A stretch of DNA of 64,000 bases, taken from positions 62,001-126,000 of the forward strand of contig NZ_JAJFEQ010000001.1 of NCBI RefSeq assembly GCF_020707265.1, read 5' to 3'. Below are positions 17,515 to 26,925 of the stretch, in pieces (the stretch's first letter is position 1; every line of letters begins with the position of its first letter). The notes under the pieces are model-generated. The model saw only the letters and a list, made by a program, of their open reading frames with translations, did no database searches and was not told the origin of the DNA. Origin of the DNA: Massilia sp. IC2-477. GTDB taxonomy: Bacteria; Pseudomonadota; Gammaproteobacteria; Burkholderiales; Burkholderiaceae_D. The translations under genes were made by a program, and so were the position numbers.

Positions 17515-18759
17515 CTAGAAAACAGCCCCCGCCGTGGGGGTTGCGCCCTGGGTGTCGGCGGGCAGGGATGCGGCCATGCCGGGCTCGACGCGTGCGAAGG
17601 ACAGCATGCCGCGCCCGCCGTGCTTGGAGGCGTACAGCGCGTCGTCGGCGGCCTGCATCAGGCCTTCCAGGTCGGTGCCGTTGTGGGGGAATACGGCGGC
17701 GCCGATGCTGGCGCCGACCGCGTTGTCGGCCGTGCTCGGGTGCAGGGCCGGGTACAGGCTGTCGATCAGGCGCCGCCCGATGCTGGTCGCCTCGTTGCGC
17801 GAAATGTCGCCTTCCATCAGGACCACGAATTCGTCGCCGCCCAGGCGCGCCAGGAATTCGCCGCCGCGCAGCGCCCCCTGGAAGCGCAGCGCGACTTCCT
17901 TGAGCACCTCGTCACCCACGCCGTGGCCGTAGGTGTCGTTGACTTCCTTGAAGCGGTCCAGGTCGATCGCCAGCAGGGTGAATGGCTTGGCGCTGCGCAG
18001 GCTCCTGGCCACCAGGCGGCGCGCCCAGCGGTCGAAGAAGCGCCGGTTCGGCAGGCCGGTGAGGACGTCGTGCGAGGCTTCCATGGCCAGGCGCTTGGCC
18101 AGTTCATTGTTGCGGCGCGCCGCCGCGCTCAAGGAGCGCCAGGCGTGCAGGGCCATCGCCACCACGGTCGAGAGCATCACGACCAGGATCGCCGCAGCGC
18201 GCAGCAGGCGTTCGTTGAAGCCGTCGATGATGGTGTCGCGCGCCACCCGCAGGCGGGCGACTTCGTCCTGGATCAGCTGGCGCGCTTCCAGCATCTTCTG
18301 GCGGCCGAAGCCTTCGCGCACGATGTTCATGGCAGCCTCCGGGTCGCCGCGCTTCCTGAGCTGCACCGTGCGTTCCAGTTCTTCCAGTTTGCTCTCGCTG
18401 ATCAGGGCCAGCTTGCGCACGCTGGCCAGGAATTGCGGGTCCTGGTAGCCGGACTGTTCGGCCTGCTGCAGGTGCTCGCGCACGCTGTCGCGTCCGAGCT
18501 GGTAGGGCTGGAGATAGGCCGGGTCGCCGGTGAGCAGGTAACCGCGCTGCCCGGTCTCGGCATTGAGCAGGTTGAGCAGCACATTGCGGACCTGGATCCG
18601 CGCCGCATCGTTCTGGCGCAGGGCGCCCATGGCCTGGCGCAGGTCGACCACTTCACGCACGAAGAAGATGCTCATCGCCAGGATGATGGCGAGCGCGACG
18701 GCCAGGGTGGCGGCGCTCCGGCGGATGGGCAGGGCAGGCACGGCGTAGGGCGTGGGCAT
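17515..18759 (-). CDS. Membrane diguanylate cyclase with CHASE3-like sensor
   Basis: A 414-residue protein. An N-terminal helix (about 14-34) and a second helix near 195-215 bracket a helical periplasmic domain with the [21 protein letters not shown] motif of CHASE3. A coiled linker follows, then a GGDEF domain with intact [13 protein letters not shown]. The usual RxxD inhibitory site is not obvious ahead of GGDEF (RGGEF). It should synthesise cyclic di-GMP in response to a periplasmic cue. It is 48 bp upstream of the secreted protein gene. Confidence 0.9.
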   Translation of the reverse strand: MPTPYAVPALPIRRSAATLAVALAIILAMSIFFVREVVDLRQAMGALRQNDAARIQVRNVLLNLLNAETGQRGYLLTGDPAYLQPYQLGRDSVREHLQQAEQSGYQDPQFLASVRKLALISESKLEELERTVQLRKRGDPEAAMNIVREGFGRQKMLEARQLIQDEVARLRVARDTIIDGFNERLLRAAAILVVMLSTVVAMALHAWRSLSAAARRNNELAKRLAMEASHDVLTGLPNRRFFDRWARRLVARSLRSAKPFTLLAIDLDRFKEVNDTYGHGVGDEVLKEVALRFQGALRGGEFLARLGGDEFVVLMEGDISRNEATSIGRRLIDSLYPALHPSTADNAVGASIGAAVFPHNGTDLEGLMQAADDALYASKHGGRGMLSFARVEPGMAASLPADTQGATPTAGAVF

Positions 18760-18892
18760 AACGGTAAGCAGGTGTGCTGATTACCATATGTTATCCCAAT
18801 GTAAGATCATTCCTACATGAACTTGTTCTTCCAGCCATGAAAGATTTTGAACATGTACACAATGCCCAACAGTGGTCCGTCCGCCCCGGCGT

Positions 18893-20635
18893 TTAATGGC
18901 CGCGGCGCTGCACCAGCGCCGTGCCGACGCCGTGGCGCTTGCCTTCGCTGACGGCGGTCACGGTGCCGTCCGGATTGAACACGAGGGCGTTGGCGGCGCC
19001 GATTTCTTCCGGGTCGGCTTCCCAGCGGTGGCCGAAGCGCGCCAGCGCCCGTGCCTGTTCGGTGCCGGCGAAACCCGGCTCGATCGAGGTCGCCTCGCCG
19101 TTGCGCTCCGAGATGCGCGGAGCGTTCACCGCCTGGTCCATCGGCATGCCGAGGTCGATGTAATTGAAGATGGTCTGCAGCACCGTGGTGATGATGGTCG
19201 AGCCGCCCGGGCTGCCGATGGTGAAGGCCGGCTTGCCATCCTTCAGGGCGATGGTGGGCGCCATGCTCGAGCGCGGGCGCTTGCCGGCTTCCGGCACGTT
19301 CGGGTGCGGGCCGCTGAAGTCGAAATCGGTCAGCTCGTTATTCAGCAGGAAGCCGTAGCCGGGCACCACGATGCCGCTGCCGCCCCAGGATTCGATGGTG
19401 AAGGTGTAGGACACCACGTTGCCGTCCTTGTCCGAGACCGTCAGGTGGGTGGTGTGGGCGTTTTCCAGCTGCAGGCGGTGCGACTGCGGACGCAGCGGCA
19501 CGCTCTGGTCGTGCTGGTAGCCGTAGGGATCGCCCGCCGCGGCGCTGCGGCCGGCGCGCTGGTTGATGAGTTTCCTGCGCTGGGCCGCGTATTCCTTCGA
19601 CAGCAGTCCCGCCACTGGCGCGTCGATGTATTCGGGGTCGGCCAGGTAGGCGTTGCGGTCGGCAAAGGCGAGGCGGCTGGCCTCGATGTACAGGTGCTCG
19701 GCCTGGGCGCGCGGCATGCGCGACAGCTCGAAGCCCTCTAGGATGTTGAGCGCCTCGGCCACGGTGGCGCCGCCGCTGCTGGGCAGGGGCATGCCGTAGA
19801 TCTCGTAGCCGCGGTAGGTGCTGCGCAGCGGCTGGCGGATGCGCGCTTCGTAGTTGGCCAGGTCGGCCATGCTCATGCGGCCCGTGCGCGCGCTTTTGCC
19901 GGGTGCAAACGGCGGTTTGTTGACGGCCTCGACGATCGCGCGCGCGATCGGCCCTTCGTAGAAGGCTTTCACGCCGCCCTGGGCGATCTCGCGGTAGGCC
20001 CTGGCCATGCCGGGATTGCGGATCAGGGTGCCCGGCTGCACGGCCTTGCCGTTCCGCAGATACAGGGCGCTGGTCGGCGCATAGAGCTGAAATTTCCTTT
20101 CATTTTGGGCCGTTAAATGAGAGAAAATTTCAGTGACTTGGTAGCCCTTGTCGGCCACCTCGATCGCCGGCGCCAGCACCTTCTTGAAATCCATGCTGCC
20201 GTAGCGCGTCAAGGCTTCGTGCCAGCCGCGCACCGTGCCCGGCACGCCGACCGAGGCGCTGCTGGCCACCACGCTCTCGAAGTCGACCGGCTTGCCGTTC
20301 TCGAGGAAGGCGGCAGGGGTGAAGCCGGCGGGCGCCGTCTCGCGGTGGTCGATGGTGATGACGCGCTTGTCCTTGGCCAGGTAGATCACCATGAAGCCGC
20401 CGCCGCCGATGCCGCAGCTGAACGGGTCGGTCACGCCCAGTGTCGCCGCCGCGGCCACGGCCGCGTCGATGGCATTGCCGCCCCCGTTCAGGATGCGCAG
20501 GGCCGAGTTCGACGCCTGCTCGCTGATGGTGGCGACGGCGCCGCCGGTGCCGGTGGCCACCGGGGTCCTGGCGAGCACGGGGCCCAGCACGATGGACAAG
20601 CTGAGCCCGCAGGCGAGCAGCGTCGCTTTCTTCAT
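18893..20635 (-). CDS. ggt: Gamma-glutamyltransferase
   Basis: A 580-residue precursor with an N-terminal signal peptide (about 1-22). It hydrolyses or transfers the gamma-glutamyl group of glutathione in the periplasm. Autocleavage occurs before Thr395 in NAHTTHLTVSDKDGN, which becomes the nucleophile of the small subunit. Substrate motifs NNELTDF, GKRPRSSMAPTI and GSPGGSTIITTV are present. Length and motif order match the E. coli and H. pylori enzymes. ATG 20635 is followed 16 bp upstream by the stop of a lipoprotein gene, so the two may be co-transcribed. Confidence 0.95.
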   Translation of the reverse strand: MKKATLLACGLSLSIVLGPVLARTPVATGTGGAVATISEQASNSALRILNGGGNAIDAAVAAAATLGVTDPFSCGIGGGGFMVIYLAKDKRVITIDHRETAPAGFTPAAFLENGKPVDFESVVASSASVGVPGTVRGWHEALTRYGSMDFKKVLAPAIEVADKGYQVTEIFSHLTAQNERKFQLYAPTSALYLRNGKAVQPGTLIRNPGMARAYREIAQGGVKAFYEGPIARAIVEAVNKPPFAPGKSARTGRMSMADLANYEARIRQPLRSTYRGYEIYGMPLPSSGGATVAEALNILEGFELSRMPRAQAEHLYIEASRLAFADRNAYLADPEYIDAPVAGLLSKEYAAQRRKLINQRAGRSAAAGDPYGYQHDQSVPLRPQSHRLQLENAHTTHLTVSDKDGNVVSYTFTIESWGGSGIVVPGYGFLLNNELTDFDFSGPHPNVPEAGKRPRSSMAPTIALKDGKPAFTIGSPGGSTIITTVLQTIFNYIDLGMPMDQAVNAPRISERNGEATSIEPGFAGTEQARALARFGHRWEADPEEIGAANALVFNPDGTVTAVSEGKRHGVGTALVQRRGH

Positions 20636-20651
20636 GGCGCGTCCCCGGCGC

Positions 20652-21056
20652 TTATTGCGCGTACATATTGAAGGTCACTGGATAGGAAGGCGGCGGACTG
20701 CCCGCCATGCCGCGCGGCGGGGGCGGCGTCAGGTGGTCGAGCTCGATACGCGAGCCGCGCAGGGCCGGCGACATGTAGCCCGGCTGGCCCTGCACCAAGT
20801 AGAAGGCCTGGGCCACGCTGCCGATGCGCATCGTGAAGCGGTAGGCCAGGCGCCCCGGCCAGATGCAGCGCGCATTGTCCGGGCAGCGGCTGTCTTCCGC
20901 GCCTTCGTAGGTGATGGTGAGGCGCTCGGCCAGCGGCAACACCTGCTGCGGCGCCAGGGTGTAGCGCGCTTCGGGCAGGCGGTCCTTGGTGGCCGCGCAG
21001 GCGCTCAGGAGCAGGCCGGCGCAGCCGAGGGTGACGACACGGAGCAGGGTGTGCAT
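20652..21056 (-). CDS. Putative lipoprotein
   Basis: A 134-residue protein. I chose ATG 21056 because it gives a lipoprotein signal peptide (MHTLLRVVTLGCAGLLLSAC, lipobox LSAC at Cys20); the ORF extends upstream but adds only non-signal residues. The mature part contains CPDNARCIW, two cysteines that may pair, and a proline-rich tail. No domain is recognised. It lies just upstream of ggt on the same strand. Confidence 0.65.
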   Translation of the reverse strand: MHTLLRVVTLGCAGLLLSACAATKDRLPEARYTLAPQQVLPLAERLTITYEGAEDSRCPDNARCIWPGRLAYRFTMRIGSVAQAFYLVQGQPGYMSPALRGSRIELDHLTPPPPRGMAGSPPPSYPVTFNMYAQ

Positions 21057-21158
21057 GCGATGTCCATCGGCTTGTATTTTTGGAATCTCCATCATAGCAA
21101 ACCTGTCGTGTGTGGTCGCGCGTGCACGCATCGCCATGTCACCCCGATGTTATCCGCG

Positions 21159-21192
21159 AGGTCATAAACCGGTCATATTCGCGCACTAGACT
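21159..21192 (+). promoter_or_regulatory. Pho box and -10 of pstS promoter
   Basis: The 18-bp block 21159-21176 is AGGTCATAAACCGGTCAT. It holds two direct GGTCATA repeats 11 bp apart (21160, 21171) and closely follows the PhoB consensus of two CTGTCAT-type repeats. A TAGACT -10 candidate (21187-21192) lies at the usual distance for a promoter in which the Pho box takes over the -35. Confidence 0.8.
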
Positions 21193-21245
21193 TTGCTGCG
21201 TGGTCCAAAACACATCCCTCAACCAGGAATAGGAATAACAAGCCA

Positions 21246-22274
21246 ATGTTCAAGAAGATCCTTGCCGGCGCAGCAGCCGCACTCGTGATGTCGACCTCCT
21301 TCGCCGCCGACATGACCGGCGCCGGCGCGACCTTCCCGTATCCGATCTACGCCAAGTGGGCCGAGTCGTACAAGGCTGCCACCGGCAACGGCCTGAACTA
21401 CCAGTCGGTCGGCTCGGGCGCGGGCATCAAGCAGATCAAGGCCAAGACCGTGGACTTTGGCGCATCGGACATGCCGCTGAAAGCCGAAGAGCTGGATGAA
21501 TCGGGCCTGATGCAGTTCCCGGCCATCATGGGCGGCGTGGTCGCCGTGGTCAACGTCGACGGCGTCACCCCGGGCCAACTGAAGCTGACCGGTCCGGTGC
21601 TGGCTGACATCTACCTGGGCAAGATCACCAAGTGGAACGCCCAGCCGATCGCCGCGCTGAACCCGGGCGTCAAGCTGCCGGACGCCGACATCACCGTCGT
21701 GCACCGCGCCGATTCCTCGGGCACCTCCTTCCTGTGGACCGACTACCTGTCGAAGACCAGTCCGGAGTGGAAGACCAGCGTCGGCGCCGGCACCACCGTG
21801 AAGTGGGCCGTGGGCGTGGGCGGCAAGGGCAACGAAGGCGTGGCCGCGAACGTGCAGCGCATCAAGGGCGCGATCGGCTACGTCGAGTGGGCCTACGCCA
21901 AGAAGAACAAGCTGTCGCACACCCAGCTGAAGAACAAGGACGGCGTCTTCCTGCAGCCTGACGACGACGCCTTCAAGGCCGCCGCCGCCGGCGCCGAGTG
22001 GACCAAGACCCCGGGCTTCGGCGTGGTGCTGACCGACCAGGCGGGCAAGCAGAGCTGGCCGATCACCGGCGTCTCGTACATCCTGATGCACAAGACCCAG
22101 GCTGATGGCGCGAAGGGTGCCGAAGTCGTGAAGTTCTTCGACTGGGCCTTCAAGAACGGCGCTCCGGCTGCCGCCGAGCTGGACTACGTGCCGATGCCGG
22201 CATCGGTCGTCAAGCTGGTGCAGGCCAACTGGAAGTCGCAGCTGAAGGATGCATCGGGCAAGGCGGTCTACTGA
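21246..22274 (+). CDS. pstS: Periplasmic phosphate-binding protein
   Basis: A 342-residue precursor with a signal peptide (MFKKILAGAAAALVMSTSFA). It is the PstS solute-binding protein that feeds phosphate to the PstCAB ABC transporter. Visible phosphate-binding features are TGAGATFPYPIYAKW at the N-terminus, SGAGIKQIKAKTVDFGASDMP, and HRADSSGTSFLWTDYLS. A Pho box lies 70 bp upstream. No pstC, pstA, pstB or phoU follows; the next genes are a PhoB-like regulator and a c-di-GMP enzyme. A hairpin with a short T-run follows the stop. Confidence 0.96.
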   Translation: MFKKILAGAAAALVMSTSFAADMTGAGATFPYPIYAKWAESYKAATGNGLNYQSVGSGAGIKQIKAKTVDFGASDMPLKAEELDESGLMQFPAIMGGVVAVVNVDGVTPGQLKLTGPVLADIYLGKITKWNAQPIAALNPGVKLPDADITVVHRADSSGTSFLWTDYLSKTSPEWKTSVGAGTTVKWAVGVGGKGNEGVAANVQRIKGAIGYVEWAYAKKNKLSHTQLKNKDGVFLQPDDDAFKAAAAGAEWTKTPGFGVVLTDQAGKQSWPITGVSYILMHKTQADGAKGAEVVKFFDWAFKNGAPAAAELDYVPMPASVVKLVQANWKSQLKDASGKAVY

Positions 22275-22294
22275 TCCTTCGATCTCTCCACGAT

Positions 22295-22319
22295 TCCGGC
22301 GGCCTGGCCGCCGGATTTT
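22295..22319 (+). terminator. Probable intrinsic terminator or attenuator after pstS
   Basis: TCCGGCGGC and GCCGCCGGA form a 9-bp stem with a CTG loop, followed by TTTTC. It lies 20 bp after the pstS stop and 13 bp before the next start, so it may reduce rather than block read-through into the regulator gene. Confidence 0.7.
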
Positions 22320-22331
22320 CATTGGATTCCC

Positions 22332-22976
22332 ATGACTACGGCAAACACGATCGTCCTGGTCGTCGACGACAAGCCGGCCGTCGCCGAGCTGCTCAAGTAT
22401 TCGCTGCACGAAGACGAGTGGATCTGGCATAGCGTGCCGAGCCTGGCGCAGGCCTGGGATTTCATCGGGCGCGAGCGCCCCGAGCTGCTGCTGCAGGAAT
22501 CAATGCTGCGCCAGGAAGGCGGCATGCGCCTGCTGGCGCGCCTGCGCGGCGAGCGCCGCCTGCGCGACCGGCCCGTGATCCTGCTGGCGGCCGAATGCGG
22601 CGAAGACGAACGCAGGACGCCGGCCCCGGCGCCGGTCGCCGAATTCATTCCCCAGCCATTGCCCGAAGACGCGCCCGACGAGCGCCTGCTGCGTTCCGGC
22701 CGCCTGGTGCTGGACCCGCTCAGCTGCAGCGTCCGGGTGGGCAACCACAAGGTCGAGGTGCGCCACGCCGAATACCGCCTGCTGCGCTTCCTGCTGTGCC
22801 ACCCGGGCCAGGTGTTCTCGCGCGCCCAGCTGCTCGAGCACCTGTGGGAGTCGCACGAGACCCTCGACCAGCGCACCGTGGACGTCCACGTGCTGCGCCT
22901 GCGCAAGGCGCTGGGCCGCGCCAAGTCGGTGATCAAGACCGTGCGCGGAGCCGGCTACATGCTGTCGCCCGCCTGA
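22332..22976 (+). CDS. PhoB-like winged-helix regulator with a degenerate receiver domain
   Basis: A 214-residue OmpR/PhoB-type protein. The C-terminal winged helix (about 120-212, EVRHAEYRLLRFLLCHPGQVFSRAQLLEHLW...RTVDVHVLRLRKAL...VRGAGYML) is intact and strongly PhoB-like. The receiver keeps the acidic pair Asp12/Asp13, but the phospho-acceptor position is Glu56 (ELLLQESML against DLILLDWML in PhoB), the switch Thr is Ala86, and the conserved Lys is Gln108 (FIPQP against YITKP). The segment before beta-5 is also about ten residues short. It should therefore work without phosphorylation, with Glu56 as a possible phosphomimic. It follows pstS by 57 bp. Confidence 0.9.
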   Translation: MTTANTIVLVVDDKPAVAELLKYSLHEDEWIWHSVPSLAQAWDFIGRERPELLLQESMLRQEGGMRLLARLRGERRLRDRPVILLAAECGEDERRTPAPAPVAEFIPQPLPEDAPDERLLRSGRLVLDPLSCSVRVGNHKVEVRHAEYRLLRFLLCHPGQVFSRAQLLEHLWESHETLDQRTVDVHVLRLRKALGRAKSVIKTVRGAGYMLSPA

Positions 22977-23049
22977 AGGTCGAATGTCACGAAGATGACA
23001 TCTTGGCTATTTAGACTGGCGGAAATTTTGCCTAGTTGAAATAGCTTGT

Positions 23050-25743
23050 ATGAGCATCCACGTCGCTTCCCGCACCAACCGCTTCCTCGTCTTCATCTGG
23101 CCGGCCCTGGCCGTGCTGCTGGCGGCCGCCCTGTGGGCTGCCACCGTCGTACGCGCGGATGCCGAGCACGCCCGCGCCGAGAGCCAGGCGCGCAAGGACG
23201 CCAGCGCCTATGCCGAAGCCTACGAGCAGTACATCACGCGCTCGGTCGGGCAGATGGACCAGGTCACCATGCAGCTCAAGTTCAGCTGGGAGAAGGGCAG
23301 GGACGCCGGCCTGCTCGACGAACTGCGGCGCGACGGCATGTTCACCGACGGCGCCTTTCGCGCGGTCGCGATCGTCGATCGCAGCGGTATCGTCAGGGCC
23401 TCGACCCGGCCGGCGCTGATCGGCAGCGACCTCTCCGCCGGACCCTATTTCGTCCAGCACCGCAACCACATCTCCACCGCCCTGCGCATCGGCGCCGCGC
23501 CGGCAGGTTTCGCCGAGCCGGGCGAGCTGGTGCTGTTCACGCGCCGCCTGGACACACGCGACGACGAATTCGACGGCATCGTGCTGATGGCGGTCGACGC
23601 GCGCTACTTCACCTCGTTCGTCAGCCCGGCCACGCTGGGAATGGGCGGCGTGGTGGCGCTGGCCCACCGTGAAGGACGCCTGCGCACCGAGCAGCGCAGC
23701 GACGGCGCCGCCTTCCTCGACGCCGGCAAGCGGCTGCTGCCGGCCGACGACAGCCTGTGGTCGAGCGAACGGGGCGTGCGCCTGGTCGGGGGCGACGGCG
23801 CCGTGGGCTTTGCCGACGGCCAGGCGCGCGTGCTCGGCTGGCGCCACTCGAGCGCCTACCCGCTGGTGGCCCTGGTCGCGCTGTCGCACGGCGCGGCCCT
23901 GGCGCCAAGCGCCGCCGCCTGGGCCGACGGCCGCGACCGCGCGATCGCCATCAGCGCCTGCCTGCTGCTGCTGGGCGCCGTGGGCTCGGTGCTGGCGCGG
24001 CGCGCGGTACTGCGCGAACGCGAACAGGAACAGGTGCAGCGCGCCTACCGTACCGCCACCGAAAGCGGCAACGACGGCTTCTACATGGCGGCCGCGGTGC
24101 GTGCGCGCGACGGCAGCATCGCCGACTTTCGCATCGTCGACTGCAACGAGCGCGGCGCCTTCTTCTACGGGATGACGCGCGCCACGCTGGTGGGCAGCAG
24201 CCTGTCGCAGATCGACAGCGCGCTGTTCGGCGAAGCCCTGCTCGACACCTACCGCAAGGCGATGGAAACCGGCTTTTACGAGGACGACCGCCGGATGCCG
24301 CTGGATAACCGCCTGAACATCAGCTGGGGCAGGCGGCGCCTGGTGCGGGTCGGGAACGGCCTGGCGGTGACGCTGCAGGACATCAGCGAGCGCAAGGCCC
24401 ACGAGAACCAGCTCGAGCGCCTGGCCAACGAAGACGTGCTGACCGGCCTGGCCACGCGCCACGCCTTCCTGAACGCGATGCCGGACATCCTGGCGCAGGC
24501 GCGCGCCAACGAGGCCGGCCTGGCGCTGCTGTTCATCGACCTGGACGAATTCAAGCACGTCAACGACAGCCACGGCCACGCGGTCGGCGACCAGCTGCTG
24601 AAATCCGCGGCGGGGCGCCTGCTGTCGCTGTTGCGCCCGAGCGACCAGGTGGCGCGTTTCGGCGGCGACGAATTCCTGGTGCTGCTGCATCCCTGCGAGG
24701 GCGAGCGCCAGGCCGCCTCGGTGGCGGCGCGCATCGTCGAGGCCTTCGCCGTGCCCTTCCTGATCGCCGACGAACTGCATGCGGTGGGCGCCTCGATCGG
24801 CATCAGCATGTATCCGCGCGACGGCCAGGACGCCGAGACCCTGGTGCGCCACAGCGACATCGCGATGTATGCCGGGAAGAACGAGGGCAAGGGCCAGTAC
24901 CGCTTCTTCGACCCGGCCCTGTCGAACAGCCTGAACTCGCGCGCGCGCCTGAAGCAGCGCATGCTGGAAGCGATCGAGCGCGACCAGTTCCTGCTCTACT
25001 ACCAGCCGCGCGTGGACGCCCGCAGCGGCGAGCTGCTCAGCATGGAAGCCCTGGTGCGCTGGCAGCATCCGGAACTGGGCCTGGTGCCGCCCGGCGAATT
25101 CATTCCGCTGGCGGAAAGCACAGGCCTGATCCGCCGCATCGGCGACCTCGTGATCGACAAGGCCTGCGCCCAGCTGGCCGCCTGGCGCGAGGCCGGCATC
25201 GTCTTGGTGCCGGTCTCCATCAACGTCTCGCCCAAGCAGTTCCTGCGAGGCGGCGTGCAGCGTCACCTCAGCAGCGCGATGGCGCGCCACCGCATCCCGG
25301 CCAGCCTGATCGAAGTCGAGATCACCGAGTCGGCGATGATGGGCGACCACGAAGAGATCCTGGCGGAGCTGGCCGCGCTGCGCGCGCTCGGGGTCAAGCT
25401 GCATGTCGACGACTTCGGCACCGGCTATTCTTCGCTGTCGCAGCTGCAGCGCCTGCGCATGGATGTGCTGAAGGTCGACCGCGCCTTCACCATGGAGCTG
25501 GGCAACTCGAAGGAGGGCAAGGTGTTCTTCCAGGCGATCGTGTCGATGGCGCACGCGCTCGGCATGTCGGTGGTGGCCGAGGGCGTCGAGACCGCCGAGC
25601 AGCTCGACATCCTGCGCGCGCTCGACTGCAACGAGGTGCAGGGCTACTACATCGCGCGCCCGGTGCCGGCGCCCGATATGCAGGCCATGATGGCGCAGCG
25701 CTTCCTTCTCGCGTCCAGCGCGGGGGTGCCGGCCGGGGGCTAG
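23050..25743 (+). CDS. Sensor GGDEF-EAL bifunctional c-di-GMP protein
   Basis: An 897-residue membrane protein. A helix near 15-35 and one near 300-320 enclose a periplasmic Cache-like sensor domain. A PAS domain follows (about 335-450), then GGDEF with intact RFGGDEF (GGDEF at 538-542), then EAL with MEALVRW (EAL at 666-668) and the DDFGTGYSSL loop. Both cyclase and phosphodiesterase motifs look active, so net activity cannot be predicted. The start is about 70 bp after the degenerate regulator gene, without a clear ribosome binding site. Confidence 0.92.
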   Translation: MSIHVASRTNRFLVFIWPALAVLLAAALWAATVVRADAEHARAESQARKDASAYAEAYEQYITRSVGQMDQVTMQLKFSWEKGRDAGLLDELRRDGMFTDGAFRAVAIVDRSGIVRASTRPALIGSDLSAGPYFVQHRNHISTALRIGAAPAGFAEPGELVLFTRRLDTRDDEFDGIVLMAVDARYFTSFVSPATLGMGGVVALAHREGRLRTEQRSDGAAFLDAGKRLLPADDSLWSSERGVRLVGGDGAVGFADGQARVLGWRHSSAYPLVALVALSHGAALAPSAAAWADGRDRAIAISACLLLLGAVGSVLARRAVLREREQEQVQRAYRTATESGNDGFYMAAAVRARDGSIADFRIVDCNERGAFFYGMTRATLVGSSLSQIDSALFGEALLDTYRKAMETGFYEDDRRMPLDNRLNISWGRRRLVRVGNGLAVTLQDISERKAHENQLERLANEDVLTGLATRHAFLNAMPDILAQARANEAGLALLFIDLDEFKHVNDSHGHAVGDQLLKSAAGRLLSLLRPSDQVARFGGDEFLVLLHPCEGERQAASVAARIVEAFAVPFLIADELHAVGASIGISMYPRDGQDAETLVRHSDIAMYAGKNEGKGQYRFFDPALSNSLNSRARLKQRMLEAIERDQFLLYYQPRVDARSGELLSMEALVRWQHPELGLVPPGEFIPLAESTGLIRRIGDLVIDKACAQLAAWREAGIVLVPVSINVSPKQFLRGGVQRHLSSAMARHRIPASLIEVEITESAMMGDHEEILAELAALRALGVKLHVDDFGTGYSSLSQLQRLRMDVLKVDRAFTMELGNSKEGKVFFQAIVSMAHALGMSVVAEGVETAEQLDILRALDCNEVQGYYIARPVPAPDMQAMMAQRFLLASSAGVPAGG

Positions 25744-25803
25744 CCGAAGGCTGGGACGGCCGCGCAGGATGTGGTATCGTCTCGCGCTCGACTGGAACCC
25801 TGC

Positions 25804-26367
25804 ATGACTTTCACCGCTCTCATCTTCCTTGCCCTGGCGATGTCGACCGACGCCTTCGCCGCGGCGATCGCCAAGGGCGCCGCCCTGCGCAAGCCCGGCC
25901 TGCCGCAGGCGCTCCGGATTGGCCTGCTGTTCGGCTGCATCGAAACCATCACCCCCCTGATCGGCTGGGCCCTCGGCTCGCTGGCCGCCGACGCCATCCG
26001 CCAGTGGGACCACTGGATCGCCTTCGTGCTGCTGCTCGGCCTGGGCGCGCGCATGATCTGGCTCTCCTTCGGGAAGGACGAGGAGGAGGAAGAAGAGGGC
26101 GGCTCGCAGAATCTCCTGGTGCTGGTGCTGACCGCGGTCGCCACCAGCATCGATGCGATGGCGGTCGGGGTCGGGCTGGCTTTCGTCGACGTCTCGATCG
26201 TGCACGCGGCGATCGCGATCGGCATCGCCACCACCACCATGGTCACGATCGGCGTGCTGCTCGGGCGCCGCCTGGGCGCGGCCGTGGGACGCAATGCCGA
26301 GCGCATCGGCGGCGTGGTGCTGGTACTGGTGGGGACGACCATCCTGATCGAGCACCTGACTCACTAG
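25804..26367 (+). CDS. mntP: Manganese efflux pump MntP
   Basis: A 187-residue protein with six membrane helices in two homologous halves. Conserved acidic membrane motifs are [13 protein letters not shown] near the N-terminus and [15 protein letters not shown] in the second half, which match MntP (YebN). It exports Mn2+. Start ATG 25804 is chosen because it gives the family N-terminus [18 protein letters not shown]; the earlier in-frame start at 25771 is rejected. Only 60 bp separate it from the GGDEF-EAL gene and no yybP-ykoY riboswitch fits there. Confidence 0.92.
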   Translation: MTFTALIFLALAMSTDAFAAAIAKGAALRKPGLPQALRIGLLFGCIETITPLIGWALGSLAADAIRQWDHWIAFVLLLGLGARMIWLSFGKDEEEEEEGGSQNLLVLVLTAVATSIDAMAVGVGLAFVDVSIVHAAIAIGIATTTMVTIGVLLGRRLGAAVGRNAERIGGVVLVLVGTTILIEHLTH

Positions 26368-26385
26368 GAAGCGTGTCGAAAGTCG

Positions 26386-26925
26386 CTACGTGGCCCAGCG
26401 CCTGTCGCCCTTTGCGTACCGGATCCGGCGATAACTGCCCGGTACCGGATCGTAGCGCAGGGCCTGGGTAGCCCCAAGTTCCGACGTCAGGTAGCCATGC
26501 ACGGTCAGGCGCTTGAGCATGGCGACCATTCCGGCGCCCGCCGGGTCGACGCTCCAGCGGGTCAGGAAGCCGAGCTTCTGCGCGTCCGTCAGCGTGGTGA
26601 AGCCCTTCCCATGCTCGTGGGCGCACGCTGCCTCCAGCGCATCGAGGCCCCGGACGAATGCTTGCGCCTCCTCTCGCTGCCAGCATGCGTTGACCGTGGC
26701 GATCATGTAGAGGCCGATGGCGGCCGCGCGCGCGCCGCCAAGGCCGGGCGTGGCCGGCACGATGGTCTCGCCCAGCTCGTCGAGCAGCAGCACGTCGCGT
26801 GCCCCGAGCGCGTTTCGTCGTGCGTCGCGCCGCCGGGCCGGCAGGCTGCAGCCGCCAAGGAGGCCGATGCCGCCCAGCGCCGTAGACAGCAGCATGCGGC
26901 GGCGGCTGGTCCCCGGCCAGCTCAC
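26386..26925 (-). CDS. Gluconate 2-dehydrogenase subunit 3-like small subunit (Tat-exported)
   Basis: A 179-residue protein. The GTG start at 26925 overlaps the stop of the GMC gene by three bases (GTGA), which fixes the start; the longer ORF is rejected. The N-terminus has a Tat signal, SRRRMLLSTALGGIGLLGGC, with a possible lipobox Cys. The mature part matches the small gamma subunit of FAD-dependent gluconate-type dehydrogenases, which chaperones and co-exports the flavoprotein. Translational coupling supports a complex with the GMC protein. Confidence 0.82.
   Translation of the reverse strand: MSWPGTSRRRMLLSTALGGIGLLGGCSLPARRRDARRNALGARDVLLLDELGETIVPATPGLGGARAAAIGLYMIATVNACWQREEAQAFVRGLDALEAACAHEHGKGFTTLTDAQKLGFLTRWSVDPAGAGMVAMLKRLTVHGYLTSELGATQALRYDPVPGSYRRIRYAKGDRRWAT

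Noticed and set aside
23032-26364. Very long antisense open frame (about 1100 codons) over the GGDEF-EAL and mntP genes
   Set aside because: It is a codon-bias shadow of two well-supported genes; its translation is His/Gln/Arg-rich without any domain. Similar long antisense frames over glpK (39285-40871), terD-AIM24 (9369-10832) and the histidine kinase (2852-4102) were rejected for the same reason.
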